From Leguminivora glycinivorella (taxonomy: Eukaryota > Arthropoda > Insecta > Lepidoptera > Tortricidae): a stretch of DNA of 64,000 nt. The first letter of the stretch is position 1. Every line of letters starts with the position of its first letter. Where the stretch lies: NCBI RefSeq assembly GCF_023078275.1, contig NC_062973.1:15886456-15950455 (forward strand), read 5' to 3'. Below the pieces are notes generated by a model. The model did no database searches, was not told the origin of the DNA, and saw nothing but the letters and a program-made list of their open reading frames with translations. The translations under genes and the position numbers were made by a program. Below, piece by piece: positions 34,091-46,552 of the stretch.

Positions 34091-35687
34091 CAAATCATAG
34101 GTAAAGCGGTTGATAGAGGTTAATCAATTAAACACCGAGACTAACTATTAGTTCAACCACACTTTTAAAATAAAAAAACATCTAAACGTTATCCTGGCCA
34201 AGTGTCTCGGGAAAATTTGGCAAATTTCGATAAGTACTACACGGGAGACCTCCATCGTTTCGGATCAGCGATAATCCCATTACATTTCCAGTTTCGGCAA
34301 TTTGAGTGCCCCGCTCTATGGCAATAAAAAGTTATTATTGAAACGCAGGTGAGTGCTGAGTTCCCCAGAGCTCTAACTTGCCGTCAATCTTTATGGGCGA
34401 CGATAGGCCCCGAGCCAGGAACAGGTTTCCATGACCAATTGCCTCCTGGCGATGTTTCATATAGTGGTAGGCCGGCCATGAATAATAAACAGCAGCAGTG
34501 GTCAACTGCCGCCTTTTCTGCATATTCAATGTTCATGCGATATAATTATGATGGTTTTTCCAAAGCGATACAACCGACTAACGTTTGTTTTTTTATTCAT
34601 AATACCTTCTACACGTAAATTATCCTCTGACAAAATGTAAAACGAGAGACGACTGAGTAAATTCAAATTGAACTTGTTTCCGTGGCAGCCGTTCCTGAGC
34701 CCACCGACGAAATGGCAGCTGACTTTCACGAAGGTGTGGGACGCGATGGTGATCCAAATTGTCACCTGGCTCTTGGTCTAAAAGGAGTTTGTGTACCTGC
34801 ATAATCTTAGTCTTGACGGGAAACGTTCCGGCGCGCTCAAGTTTTTATGGTAGATCAACGGTCTCTGCAAGATGTTACCCGTTAGGCGAATATAATGTAG
34901 GTATCCTCTTTGAAATATTAATAAAAGTTTTCGCACATTGATAGTCACTTTATGCACGACACTTTTTTCAGCTAGTCCGGTACGATTTTCGTAAGAAGAT
35001 TAAGTTTGTTATTCACAATATAACGTATGTACACATATGCTGTAATCGCGGGTATTAGTTACAAAAGGTACCGTATTGATCGAATTTGATTTCACGAAAC
35101 ACTAAGGAATGCCTCTATAATCTTGATGAATAATGTAATTCATCATTTATAGGCTTTGTTGTTCATAAAAGCCTTCTCTTGTCGGCGTATCACGTAAACT
35201 TGCGAACATTAAAATGGGTACCTATAGGTATTAATTCGATTAGGATGTAACTTTGAATACGTGACTTTACTACAACTTCGCACAATAGGCAATACATACA
35301 CCCACATCTCTATAGGATAAATTAATATAAGTGCGAATAATATTACTTTGTAATACAGTGAGAAAGCTTTGTTATACGGGGTGTTGCCGTAACACGAACA
35401 AATAATTAAAACCTATTGTTTACACCTTAACCGATGATACTTTCGGTCATTTACATTTGTAAATTATGAAGTCTTTATATGTATGCATGTACGTATATCT
35501 AAAATAATTGTTCATATTTTAAAGTGTCATAACAAATCCAGAAAATCAAATCACGAAATCATGCTAAACTTTCTTTATAAAAGTCGTGGAATAAAATGTT
35601 AGTCAGTCTAAACTTACCTACTTATGTTATATCAAACAGAAACTTTTTTTTAACAGAGATTTTTAAAACTAAAGGATATAAAGAAAA
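34091..35687. other. No gene seen
   Basis: ORFs at 34335-34941 have no recognisable content. Confidence 0.4.
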
Positions 35688-35689
35688 AT

Positions 35690-35772
35690 TCACACCGGTA
35701 GGACTAGAACCTGTGACCTTCCGGAACATCGGTCCAACCGGTAACGGTATGAATTTTTCCATTCTTCCTATA
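35690..35772 (-). repeat. Possible tRNA-like SINE remnant
   Basis: The minus strand carries a B-box-like GGTTCTAGTCC (35699-35709). A-rich TTCACACCGGT at one side and ACCGGTAACGGTATGAATTT at the other form an imperfect inverted repeat. The AATTTTTCCATTCTTCC flank resembles the flank of the tRNA-like units at 25711-26460. Confidence 0.4.
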
Positions 35773-36299
35773 CCTATGTACTTAGTTTAAAAATGTATAG
35801 CCTAAAGATATTTTTATTGTCCCTGTCACAGGAAACACCGTGTACAGTAGGGCTGACTGTACATTTCTACGGAATTCTCGTTAATAACAAGTTTTATTTC
35901 CCCCACCGCTCTCACAATGAACATCGATTCGAAGTCAACAAGCGACATCCCGCCTGCTGTGAAGTTACAGATCTTGCCAGATAAGTACCATCCGTGTCCA
36001 CCCACTGCTTGATTTATAGAATTCGCCCTGATATTAGCTTGCCAACAAAACAGGCAAAATATTCCCTATAATAAATTTTGGATTTGGAAATAGTTAGAAA
36101 GAAGTTCTTGCGAAGATTGTGATACAGATTAGATACACATACGTATATCTTTTATAGTTTTTGTATTCTGTCGTCGATGACGAGTAAGAGTAGACAAAAA
36201 ATACGTAGTTATTAAACTTTAATGCAGGCATATTTTACTAAACGCACCTGTCGTTATAGGATAACATACTAAGGCATTTGGTCATTCTCATATAATTTT
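35773..36299. other. No gene seen
   Basis: Nothing supported. Confidence 0.4.
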
Positions 36300-36458
36300 A
36301 GGCCCCGTAGCCGAATGGCATTTCTGCGACGCAAAACGCCACCAAAACGCCGCAGAAATGTAGTCTGGCTCTGTCGCGCCAATACGCAAGAGCGATAGAG
36401 ATAGATAGCTACGAAAGAGATAATATCGTGAACGTTTCGTGTGCATTCGGCTACGCAC
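36300..36458. mobile_element. MITE with CAGG termini, copy 4
   Basis: Starts AGGCCCCGTAGCCGAATGG. Core GTAGTCTGGCTCTGTCGCGC is present. The right end GCATTCGGCTACGCACACG has lost the CCTG terminus. Confidence 0.75.
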
Positions 36459-36631
36459 ACGATATTAGTTGTGTAAAATCGCTTCTTATATCTTGTAATG
36501 CAATTTACCTACTGTGCGAACTCTAACATTTGTAGTTTCGACTGCGTTGATGAATCAGTCAGTCAGGACACTTTCAGTCAGGCATTTATAAAATAGTAGA
36601 TGACATAACGGGTACCTACGGGATCTTGGTA

Positions 36632-36877
36632 CACTGAGAGAAAATACAACCAGTTTTCATGTTCGTTCAACAAGTTTTTTGATTAAAATAGCGCCTACGT
36701 GCTCTTTGGTTCAAACAACAAGCTACTTGTCATTTGAATCGGCAATATATTTGAATCAACAAGTCGATTTTATAAAAACAACCTGACACATATTGTTTTA
36801 AACATACGTTTGGCTGATTCAAACGGATAAACCGCAACAAGTCGAACTTGTTAAATTCACAATGCAAACTCTCAGTG
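36632..36877. mobile_element. TA-flanked MITE, CACTGAGAG ends, copy 2
   Basis: 246 bp with CACTGAGAG...CTCTCAGTG ends and TA on both sides (36630-36631, 36878-36879). Almost the same sequence as 11566-11814, inverted. Confidence 0.85.
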
Positions 36878-37042
36878 TAGGATCAACTATGTGTCTTAAT
36901 AATAATGTATGTAAGCAGTATTGCGCTACATAGTAACGTATTTCATAGTGCTAAAGCGTGTCTAGATCTTACGAAACGACGTAACATGTTAAACAAAGTC
37001 TATACTGTACGTACATAGGTACTCGAAACCAATAATAATTAA

Positions 37043-37165
37043 CACTTTCGCTACCAAGAACCCGACTGTCGGGTACACCGCTCGTAGAAGCGTAGCCGAT
37101 TACATGGGTTTCCCCGTATGTAGCGAAAATGTCGTAGCGCCGCGTAGAGCCCGGTTTCGAAAGTG
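37043..37165. mobile_element. TTAA-flanked short MITE
   Basis: CACTTTCG...CGAAAGTG ends with TTAA on both sides (37039-37042, 37166-37169), the target used by piggyBac-type elements. Internal AACCCGACTGTCGGGT is a further small palindrome. Confidence 0.6.
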
Positions 37166-37169
37166 TTAA

Positions 37170-37772
37170 TGAAAATAGGGCGGAAGTTCTCTGACGCAGT
37201 TCGTGTCGCGAATGATTAGGTATGCTTTTGGTTTTACGCCATTATAAATAATACAGTTTCCTCATGACCCGGGAGTACCTATAAATATATAGGATAAAAT
37301 AAATATGAGTGAAGAGGAAAATAAGTAAATATTAGCCAAAAATTAATCACGACTAAAGTGAGTCGATGCAATCTGAACTAACTCACTCAACATTTTCATA
37401 AGAAAAAAATATCCTCAGCTATGAAAAACTTCATCGCAACTTTTTCTTTCTTCCCTTATTAGCTTTCCGCTCTTTACTAAGACTTCTATTTTTTCCATTT
37501 AGTTTCGCTTTATAATTCATTTTCGGTACAGCGAAATTCCCCTGTTTAAATAAGTAGTACTTTGCTTTTAAGTTCCGGGCAAAACTACTTTTCCGAGTGG
37601 GTTAGAGCGAGTACGCTTGACGACGGGTAATTAAGAGAAATTATAGCGTGTTTTGCAAATTATAAGACGCAGCAAATTGTTGAACGGAGCGAGGAGAATT
37701 ACGAAGTACATACACAGTTAGGTCTGAAGGGTGCTACAGCGCGTCTCGTAAACAAAGTTGATGGAAACTTGT
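37170..37772. other. No gene seen
   Basis: Nothing supported. Confidence 0.4.
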
Positions 37773-38290
37773 ATTTATTTATTTATTTTATTTAAACTTT
37801 ATTGCACAGTAAAAATATACAGTTACAAAAGGCGAACTTAATGCTACATGGCATTCTCTACCAGTCAACCTTTAGGCCAAACAGAAAAAAAGGTGCGGGA
37901 TATGTAAAGAACACTAAAGACTTGATTTTATTGGACTACGTTATAGAAAAAAAATAGGGACTTATATAAATATATTTACCTATTTAAGACACTAATAACT
38001 ACAATAAATACATATAAATTACATATTATAGATTTACATAAATATGACATATATACATACATATACATATACCTGCTCTAAATATACTTAGTCTTGATAC
38101 TTCTCAAAAAGATGTTTTCGCAGCTTGCGCTTGAATGTAAACTTAGATTCGGCTTGTCGTATATCAAGAGGCAAATCATGTATGTCACCAAGCAGAAATT
38201 AAATGTGAATTGAAAACTCACTTGTACCACCCTGCAACCTCAAGGGGCGGGAACTTTGATAACATTGTAAGCTGAGTCAGAATATGGCAC
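37773..38290 (-). mobile_element. LINE 3' end (minus strand)
   Basis: On the minus strand a short coding end is followed by about 310 bp of AT-rich 3' sequence, an AATAAAGTTTAAATAAAAT-type terminus and a TTTA-type tail. Strongly 5'-truncated. Confidence 0.65.
38088..38180 (-). pseudogene. Last ~30 codons of a LINE protein
   Basis: Reads LPLDIRQAESKFTFKRKLRK then HLFEKYQD and stop. The LP-(x)-R-x-(x)-SxxxFKxxLxxHL pattern is typical of the C-terminus of CR1/Jockey-like reverse transcriptases. Confidence 0.7.
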
Positions 38291-38580
38291 TGTTAATCAA
38301 CTGTTATTCTAACTTTGTTGCTTCTTTCAGGCAGTTTGCGGAAATTCGTAAGTAGGCTTAATTGTTTCTGTTCTGGCGCGAGAAAATAATATATTTTCAA
38401 TTATGAAGAGATTTCGTACCTATTCTTTGGCATGGATTTTTAAATTGGTTTCTATGTTTTTGTATTATACTTACTTAGTAAAAATAACATAGTCTTCCAG
38501 TTTGAAAAAAACGTAAGTATTACGCTACTTGATACAATTCCAATCCATTGATTTGTAAAGTTTAATAGGTATTATACAAG

Positions 38581-39560
38581 TACTAGCTTTCGCCCGCGGC
38601 TTCGCTCGCGATAAATTCGAAAATTGCGGAATGCTTCATACAAACTTCCACCCCCCCTTTTAGGAAATTGGAGGGTTAGAAAGAGACAAAAACTAGCCTA
38701 TGTCACTCTGTCAAAATGCAGTTCTTGCAATTTAAGATAGGCAGATTGAATAACAATGTAATAAATGTAATAATTTAAAATATGCACGATCGACCTCCTT
38801 TTTAGATTTTATAAACGCTTACAACACATATTATCCAAGTGTAATTTATTTACTTTTAATTCCTATTATGTACATGTTTTCATGACTTTAATTTGTTTAC
38901 GTTAATTTGTGTTTTAAACTAGGACATTATCTCCTTGCCCGAGATAAGGGGTTTTTTTTCCTAGTTCGGGCGCACGTATCACTGCACGTAAGATAAGTAA
39001 ACGCATAAATGTAATATTAGCAATAATTTTTTTTTCAATAAATTATTCTTATTCTAAAAACAATAACGTACATTTTAATTCGATAAACATTCAGTATACA
39101 AACATTTATTGGGGAATCCCCGATGCAGCGTGGAGCGTGGAGAGGCGGCGGTGTTGCCAACAGTAAATAGCGATAACTTATACTAGCTACAGATTGTGTA
39201 AATGTTAGTTTTATAAAACCAGAAATTAAAGTTAATAAAATAAATTTAATTTCTAGTCTATGAAAATACAACATTTTAATAAAAGGTAACTTAAAATAAA
39301 TATTTACAAATAAACTAACTATTAAACCCCGCTCCTAATCGTTTCTGGCGCAAAAGTACCCATAATACTTATGGCGTTACCCCTTTGGATGGTTATGGAT
39401 AACTTTTGCACCTTTTCTTATTCTTATTCTTACTCGTCATCCCTTAAAATATCTCCGCATAAAAAATCACATCAATTCGTCGCTTCGTTTTGCCGTGAAA
39501 GACGGACAAAGAAACAGACACACACACTTTCCCATTTATAATTACATATTAGTGTGGATT
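38581..39560 (+). repeat. Family L repeat split by ~0.7 kb
   Basis: The left part ends TAGCCTATGTCACTCT (about 38712). The right part resumes CATCCCTTAAAATATCTCC (about 39438) and continues through AATTCGTCGCTTCGTTTTGC to CACACTTTCCCATTTATAAT. In the copy at 13430 these are directly joined (TCACTCTCCATCCATTCAAC). The inserted part has no recognisable gene. Confidence 0.6.
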
Positions 39561-39564
39561 CGTT

Positions 39565-39625
39565 TTACATTTCGGTTCATCTGTGTAAGGTGTCCCCCAA
39601 TATTTATTTATTTATTTATATTTTT
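39565..39625 (+). mobile_element. SINE 3' tail fragment
   Basis: CATCTGTGTAAGGTGTCCCCC and ATATTTATTTATTTATTT match the end of the SINE at 6586-6857. The tRNA head is missing. Confidence 0.65.
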
Positions 39626-39984
39626 TGTAAAAAAAAACTTTTCAATTGAATTATCTACCCGCAGCTATTTAAAAGTCCTAGGGGAATATCCTTAAGGTCA
39701 AAGTATCCTAAGATACAGAACAGACATGATCATGAAGAGCTTGACCTATTTCAGAGAGCAACATTTTCAAGTCACAGTGGAGATAACGAGGAGTCGGCAC
39801 GATGCGCCGTAATATTTATATTTTTATAGGTCTTGTTAGGATGGTATGTACTTCGTTTTGTTAGTGTAGGTATAGCGTAGTGAACGGATTTTATGTTAGG
39901 TACTGAAAATGAAATAAAAAAGACTGATTATTTATTATTTTTCGGGAATCATAAAACAACAATCACTATTTAGGCATGTTAATT
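39626..39984. other. No gene seen
   Basis: Nothing supported. Confidence 0.4.
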
Positions 39985-40387
39985 CTGGTGCCGTAGCCGA
40001 ATGGCATTTCTGCGACGCGAAACGAAAACGAAACGCCGCAAAAGGTAATCTGGCCCCGTAGCCGAATGGCATTTCTCCGACGCCAAACGAAAGCGATACG
40101 CCGCTGGCTCTGTCGCGCCAATACGCAAGCGCGATAGAGATAGATATCTACTAGCGCTTCGTTTCGTGAGCGTTTCGTGAGCGATTGTGCCATTCGGCTA
40201 GCCACCCTTATCGCGCTTGCGTATTGGCGCGACAGAGCCAGCGGCGTATCGCTTTCGTTTGGCGTCGGAGAAATGCCATTCGGCTACGGGGCCTGGCTCT
40301 GTCGCGCCCATACGCAAGAGTGATAGAGATAGATATCTACGAGCCTTTCGTTTCGTGAGCGTTTGTGCCATTCGGCTACGAAACCTG
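39985..40387. mobile_element. CAGG MITE with a second one inside
   Basis: The outer copy starts CTGGTGCCGTAGCCGAATGG and breaks after AAAAGGTAATCTGG (40052). It resumes at CCTGGCTCTGTCGCGCCCAT (40292) and ends CATTCGGCTACGAAACCTG. Joining the outer parts restores the family's usual TCTGGCTCTGTCGCGCC text. The ORFs over it are not genes. Confidence 0.8.
40052..40292. mobile_element. Inner, inverted-duplicated CAGG MITE
   Basis: Runs from GGCCCCGTAGCCGAATGG to CCATTCGGCTACGGGGCC. Its first part (to about 40209) is a complete unit. It is followed by the reverse complement of that unit's left half (TATCGCGCTTGCGTATTGGC onward). CTGG appears on both sides of the insert. Confidence 0.75.
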
Positions 40388-41688
40388 TTCCGTAATAAAA
40401 GTACTTATTCTTGCAGTACTACATGTAGATATGTGATACTAATATGTATGTATGTATGTACAGTTTAGTAACAACTTTCATGAGTATGTCATCAATGTAA
40501 TGTAACGTTGTGTGTTACAAAAAAGTTTTAATTTAATATTTATTGTCAACGGTTACACAATAATATGAAAAGCACTTGGTAAAGAAAGATATAAGTAAAT
40601 TATGATGGCTTCTGTCTTAAAATGCTGATGAAATAAAATTCGATCAGCTTAACCGAAACAGATCATCGTGCTAAGAAAAAGGAAATGGCTTTTCATTTTA
40701 AGAATCCTTTGATCTTCCAAGTCTTTAATATCGGATTATGTTTATTATATCAATCAGAAAATAAAATCTTCTTTAGAAATTTAAATGTCAGTACAATCAT
40801 GTTGGATTAGTAGAAATCTGCAAAGAGGCTTAGCATAATGTGCGCGGTCTAGATTTGAATTGGGCACTAATTCCTTTGAGCGTGGATCCTCGACGCGTTG
40901 ATAGTTCGATCCGTCGGACGAAGATTATTCGACAGATGCGGGCATCCACTGCATTGTCTTTGTTAGTGTACAGCAAAGAATATCAATCTAGGACACGCAG
41001 TAGGAGAGCTTAAAATTATTTATGATACTTAAAAAACATAACTTTGGCTTATGAAAATAGGAACAAAAATTACCCCTGGCTTTTGATAATGTTAATTATT
41101 TTAAAAGTTTTCAATAGCTCTACTCTTCCGATTTATAATACAAAACTTAAAACAAAAATAGTAGGCAAAAAATATAACGGATAGTATGTAGTTTGTAGCG
41201 CGGCATGCACTGACGAAAGATAAGAAGGCGGCGAACTCAAGCCCAGATGAGCAAACACGTAATAAACGACCCAAACGCTAATTAATGTATCAAGAGAGCC
41301 TCTGAAATGAGAATTTTACAGAACGCTCCCCGTTACAGTCTACTTACTGCCTCTCGTGGCGGAAAGTTCAAATAAAACGGAATGAAATTGCATCCGCGTT
41401 GCCGCGCGCCGTAACTACGTACTTCATGCAGTCGTATTGCCACAGTTACGGGCAATGAGGGCAATACTTGTCTGAGCTTGCAGTTTATTATAAATGAGAT
41501 CACATACGGGCGAAATTAGATGCGAAAAGTCGTACAGACATCGGCGGTGGTTTCGTCTAAGCGAAGTACACGGAAGCAGATACTCGTAGTTTAATGTTTA
41601 AACTGATATGGAAATGCTACAATGTATGCATAGTAAGGTCTTTTGTAAGTACTTGAACTCAGGTTTTTGTACCTTTTTTAGGGTTCCG
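40388..41688. other. No gene seen
   Basis: Nothing supported. Confidence 0.4.
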
Positions 41689-42207
41689 TAGTCAACTAGG
41701 AACCCTTATAGTTTCGCCATGTCTGTCTGTCCGTCCGTCCGTCCGCAGATAATCTCAGTAACCGTTAGCACTAGAAAGCTTAAATTTGGTACCAATATGT
41801 ATATCAATCACGCCGACAAAGTGCAAAAATAAAAAATGGAAAAAAATGTTTTATTAGGGTACCCCCCCTACATGTAAAGTGGGGGCTGATATTTTTTTTC
41901 ATTCCAACCCCAACGTGTGATATATTGTTGGATAGATATTCAAAAATGAATAAGGGTTTCCTAAGATAGTTTTTTGATAATATTAATGTTTTCGGAAATA
42001 ATCGCTCCTAAAGGAAAAAAAAGTGCGTCCCCCCCCTTCTAACTTTTGAACCATATGTTTAAAAAATATTAAAAAATCACAAAAGTAGAACTTTATAAAG
42101 ACTTTCTAGGAAAATTGTTTTGAACTTGATAGGTTCAGTAGTTTTTGAGAAAAATACTGAAAACTACGGAACACTGCACTGAGCGTGGCCCGACACGCCC
42201 TTGGCCG
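41689..42207 (+). repeat. Dispersed repeat family G, copy 2
   Basis: Starts AGGGTTCCGTAGTCAACTAG then GAACCCTTATAG (hairpin), then a TGTCTGTCCGTCCGTCC array, and ends CACGCCCTTGGCCGG plus a T run. Confidence 0.65.
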
Positions 42208-42425
42208 GTTTTTTTTTTCATGGGATAGGAGGCAAACGAGCAGACAGGTCGCCTGATGGTAAGCGATCACCGCCGCCCATGGACACCCGAAACACCAGGG
42301 TTGTTGGAGGTGTGTTGCCGGCCTTTAAGATGGGAGTACGCTCTTTTGTTGAAGATTTGAAGGTCGTATCGGTCCGGAAATACCGCAGGCGACAATTTAT
42401 TCCACAGTTGTATAAATTGTGTGTA
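42208..42425 (-). repeat. LINE-type 3' tail repeat (minus)
   Basis: T run, then GGGATAGGAGGCAAACGAGC, GTCGCCTGATGGTAAGCGAT and GCCGGCCTTTAAGATGGGAG. Read on the minus strand it ends in poly(A), so it looks like the 3' end of a retroposon. It directly abuts family G, as the degraded copy at 48102 does. Confidence 0.6.
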
Positions 42426-42436
42426 TAAATTCTTGT

Positions 42437-42520
42437 CTACATTCCCGAAACGGGTAGGCAGAGCTCAAAAAACTGCTTAAGTTGGAAAGCCACTAAGCAA
42501 TTTATGGGATTCAAAAGAAA
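42437..42520. repeat. Partial family D repeat
   Basis: GTCTACATTCCCGAAACGGG then TAGGCAGAGCTCAAAAAACT resembles 15385-15430. Confidence 0.45.
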
Positions 42521-42889
42521 ACAACGCTAAACGAAAGTCTAAATAAAAAATAACGTTAAAAAAACAATGTTTCATCTGCAAAAAAAGTTTTTAGCAACAC
42601 CTCTTACCTCTTAGGATAAGCATAAAAGGGTCTCAATCAACACACAGCATTTATTTTTATATTACAAGTTCCCATACTGTTACCTAAGTACCTACGTTCC
42701 ATATAGAGGACTCTGTGTACTCAGACACAATTGTATCGGATAGCGATGAAGAGAGCTCATTGATAGTCCTCGAAAGGGTTCGAAACATGTCGATATAGGA
42801 TTGCAAAGTAATTAATTTCGTAATAAAATGATCTTTCTACTCCGTTTGTAACGTAATAAATCGAACACAACTTGGCATTTTATTCAAAG

Positions 42890-43110
42890 ACGGAGGAAGA
42901 TGAGGAGGAGGGATGAATCTCAAATAGGCAAAAGAATTTTAGAGATGAATGTTGAGAGATGGAGAGGGAGGGATAAACCCAAACAACGATGAATGGATCG
43001 TGTGAAAGAGAACATGATAAAGAAAGAAGTGAGTGCTGAGATGTCGGAAGATAGAGAAGAATGGAAGAGGAAAACATGTTGTACTGACCCCATATAACGT
43101 GGGATAATGG
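42890..43110 (+). pseudogene. RTE-like LINE protein C-terminus
   Basis: In one frame it reads MNVERWRGRDKPKQR, a stop, MDRVKENMIKKEVSAEMSED, then REEWKRKTCCTDPI and a stop. This is the standard RTE-type ending (GRPxxRWxDxVxxDM...WxxxTxxxDP). The in-frame stop replaces the usual Trp, so it is dead. No 5' part is present. Confidence 0.8.
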
Positions 43111-45614
43111 CAGTGTCTTAGTACTTATTCGTCATTTTTCTCACTAACGCAAGAGTAAATGTTTGACCGAGCTACAACCACTAAGTAATCAAATTAGACT
43201 AAATTACACTATAAACCCAACTTGACAGAACCCTGTCAATGGTTTTAATCCACATAAGAGCCGAGCTCAAGAGCACTCTGAATACTAAACTCCCAACTTC
43301 AACGTTTTAGAGTTAAGCTTTTGTATGTGTTTAGTTTCAAAGATGGAGGCGTACGGAGCCGTTCGTTAGTAATTAAACGTCACTGTGTTCAATTAGAGAA
43401 TGCTTAGCGTGTTTGTCTAGAATTTCGTAGGTATATGTATTTAAACGCCATGTGGCGGTGATCACTACACTTATAAAACAACGTTCCCAGCCGCATCTGT
43501 GTGTCGTAGTATTTCTATTTTCGCGAAAAACTCAAAAAAATTTGGTCAGATTTTGGTTCGGTTTTCAGCTATGAATAGAGTGATTCTTGAGGAAGGTACA
43601 TAACTTGAAACGATTTCTGTAAATTTATTGAAATTTGACCATGTGATAATCAATACGGAATAAAATTGTACCTCTTTTTTAGATCTGCAAAATTATAACC
43701 ATTTTTATGCTTTACTACCGAATACGAGGCGGATCGCTAAGTATACATACCTAAAAGCTAACTTTGATTGGGCGGGACATATACTACTCGTATATTTGTT
43801 ACTTGAAAAGGTTATTCGTTGTGCACCATGCACTTTTATTGTTCAATTTGATGCCCCGTGAGTTCATGACTTTATTAAATGCTCCTAAAGCACCAGGTGG
43901 TTTAATGGTACGTGAGTTTAATGCTTGCGTATAAAAAAATACGTAGGAATTGCAATGGTGCTGAGCTTTTACTTATATTTTGCTGAGTCTACCGTGATAA
44001 AAGTGATTGTTAATTGGTGAAAAAAGCGATTTAGTAAAGTGCTTTTCACTTGTTTGGTTCCAAATCAGATGTTTCTAGATTCTTCTTCTATCCCGGCGTT
44101 TTGATACGGTTCATAAAAAAACTCCGCTTTGGCAAGTGCAGACATAACAGGCATATTATTATACTGAGGTATCTTCTAAACACTTTCCAAATATCATATG
44201 AAGTTATAATATCAAATCTTATCATTCAATGTATTTCAAACCCTCTTTTGATGTTTGCCACACTGTAAATCTTTTAAACATAGTTTCGCCTTCACCTTCA
44301 ACTTCAGTGGTGCGAGTAACGAAGTTGTGAAACTTTGAATTGGCTGGGCTCATAATCCCGTTCGCATCCGATTTGTGTGGGCTAGTGAGCTCGGGCTCCG
44401 GCCCTGCCGACGATGTTCGCTGTATAATCACAGATTATTCTGTCGGTATAAGCTCAAATAATACGCAATGGAAATGAAGAACCCCCGGGTTTCACTAAAA
44501 TTAGAAGATGAATTTTAAATACGATTTATCTGGTTTTTAATACATTTTCTAGAAAGATCGTGAATCAATGGTGGAAAAAGTTACAGGAGTGGAAAAAAGG
44601 CGCGAAGAGGTTTGCTTTCGTTTTATATACCTACCTACGCATTGATGTATTGACCGGCTTCTTGCTTGGATGGATACACACTACCGAGCTTCTAGGTCAG
44701 CTAAATTTACTGAAAATAAAAAGGGTTTTTGTAAATATACTTGATCGAATAATGGCGATGCGCTCGCAACAGTCGGCAGCAGACATCGGAACTAACCATG
44801 GCATCTAAATATAAATTTAATTTGACGAAACGCCAATCACCCATAATGCCAATAAATTGAAATGAATTTCTTAAACAATGGCCCCCGTCCCCTCGCTAGT
44901 AACTTACGTTCAGTTAATGGTCCTCTTCCTTCATATTTACCAAGTTATTGCATTACGGGGCCTTGATCAGATATTAAATTGCCCACTCAAATTCCGTCCC
45001 TTCCCGCAAGATTTACGTATACCTACGTGAATATGTAAAGATTGTTATCAATGAATAGCGTGATCAGGAACAATGTTATCTGCTAACAATTTGGTAACAA
45101 TGAAGGTACCGGAAATTTAGGAGCTCTAATTTCCAAGATGGCACAGGCAGCATCAAAAGTAGCGGATCAAATAATACTTCACAAATAACTACCATTCTAA
45201 ATATGTAACTGATCTAACCTGCAACCTGAGAAATAAACTTTGACGTTTCTGACCATGAACTGTATTTAGAAAAGTAATACAGGATGTCAGTTACTTTTGG
45301 TGCGTAATTTCATCCCAGAATTGATACTGACTGTACATAAATAATGTTAAGTAAGTGTAAATTCTTTCGATGTTCCCTAAAAGGAAAAACGTAACAAATA
45401 TTTTCGCAAATTGTACTCTATTTATAATTTATTTCCATTAGGATATTGAAGGCAAAGTTTTTTACGTTTTTACCTTATTGTCAACGGCAACGAAATAGGA
45501 AGACATTAGAAATTTCGTCATAAAATTATCTAGCAACATCGGATGGCTAGCATTATTTACTTACCTTTTATAAAATTTCTATCATAAGTTTATAGTGCCT
45601 CACCTTAACCTGCC
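43111..45614. other. No gene seen
   Basis: ORFs at 44050-44808 lack recognisable features and splice support. Confidence 0.4.
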
Positions 45615-45616
45615 CA

Positions 45617-45722
45617 TCATGGTCGCGCGATAAACAATAAACCATCGGGACATCCCTGTCGCACTTACAAATAGTGCGATAGGGACGGCCTGATTTTTTT
45701 ATCATTTATCGTGCGACCATAC
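45617..45722. mobile_element. Palindromic MITE family M, copy 2
   Basis: ATGGTCGCGCGATAAACAAT is inverted as ATCATTTATCGTGCGACCAT. The loop is about ACTTACAAATAGTGCG, with CCCTGTCGCAC and GTGCGATAGGG inner arms. Confidence 0.75.
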
Positions 45723-46552
45723 TTACCTGCCTGAGCTACAGTCCCATGCGGTAGAAAATACGAAACTTGGCATACACTATACATACGAAGCTTTGCTGTT
45801 TATAAGAATAAACAACACGCCAATGAAAACATTGAAAGCCACAATAAAGATGACTAGGAAGTTTATTGTCCATAAAAATCTGTACAATATTGCCTTCGAA
45901 GTATTTATTATTAAGACTTATTTTCCTTGTAATATTTGCGAATTTGAAAGGTGATGTTCAACAATACATCGGAAAAAGTATCTGACATTCGGAACAACTT
46001 TTCTAAATACACGAGTAGATAAATCTGTACAATTTGCGGTCAGCCCATTTATAAATCTGGCTTCTTTATATAAGAATTTATTCAATCACCGCTTTTAAAC
46101 TTCGTAATAAAATTCTGCATTTGTGACGTTTGCGGATAAAAGGTACCACATTGTCTCTTTAGATAAGGTTGAGCTGGAGTCTGTATACGAATTACTTGTC
46201 ACACCGTCCTTACGCTTAAGCCACAAGATGGTACCTTTTGCTTAAAACGGCTACGTTTAAAGAATTAAAATACCCTCGCGTTAAGCTCTCTGCCATCAAA
46301 TATGCTGATTAGGATCACGGCTCGGCGTCAAACTGTCGTTTTCAGAATATTTCTGCTTTCGGAAGCCACAAACAACCGGTGACAGTCATTAGCTGTATTT
46401 AAAAGCCAATTTAGACGGTCGCCTCGTCACCTTACGTTCTTATTTATTTGTCAGCAATACTATTTGTTTAGCACCTTTGCCTATCAACTTCTATGCAGGA
46501 GGAACTGGATTAGCTGACTGTCCTTACATTTATTAGTTGTGGCAAAGACAAA
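45723..46552. other. No gene seen
   Basis: Nothing supported. Confidence 0.4.

Noticed and set aside
33870..34098. Cys/Leu/Ser/Val and Pro/Ser/Val repeat proteins on the minus strand
   Set aside because: Frames across GGAC and AGAC microsatellites; every frame of such arrays is open.
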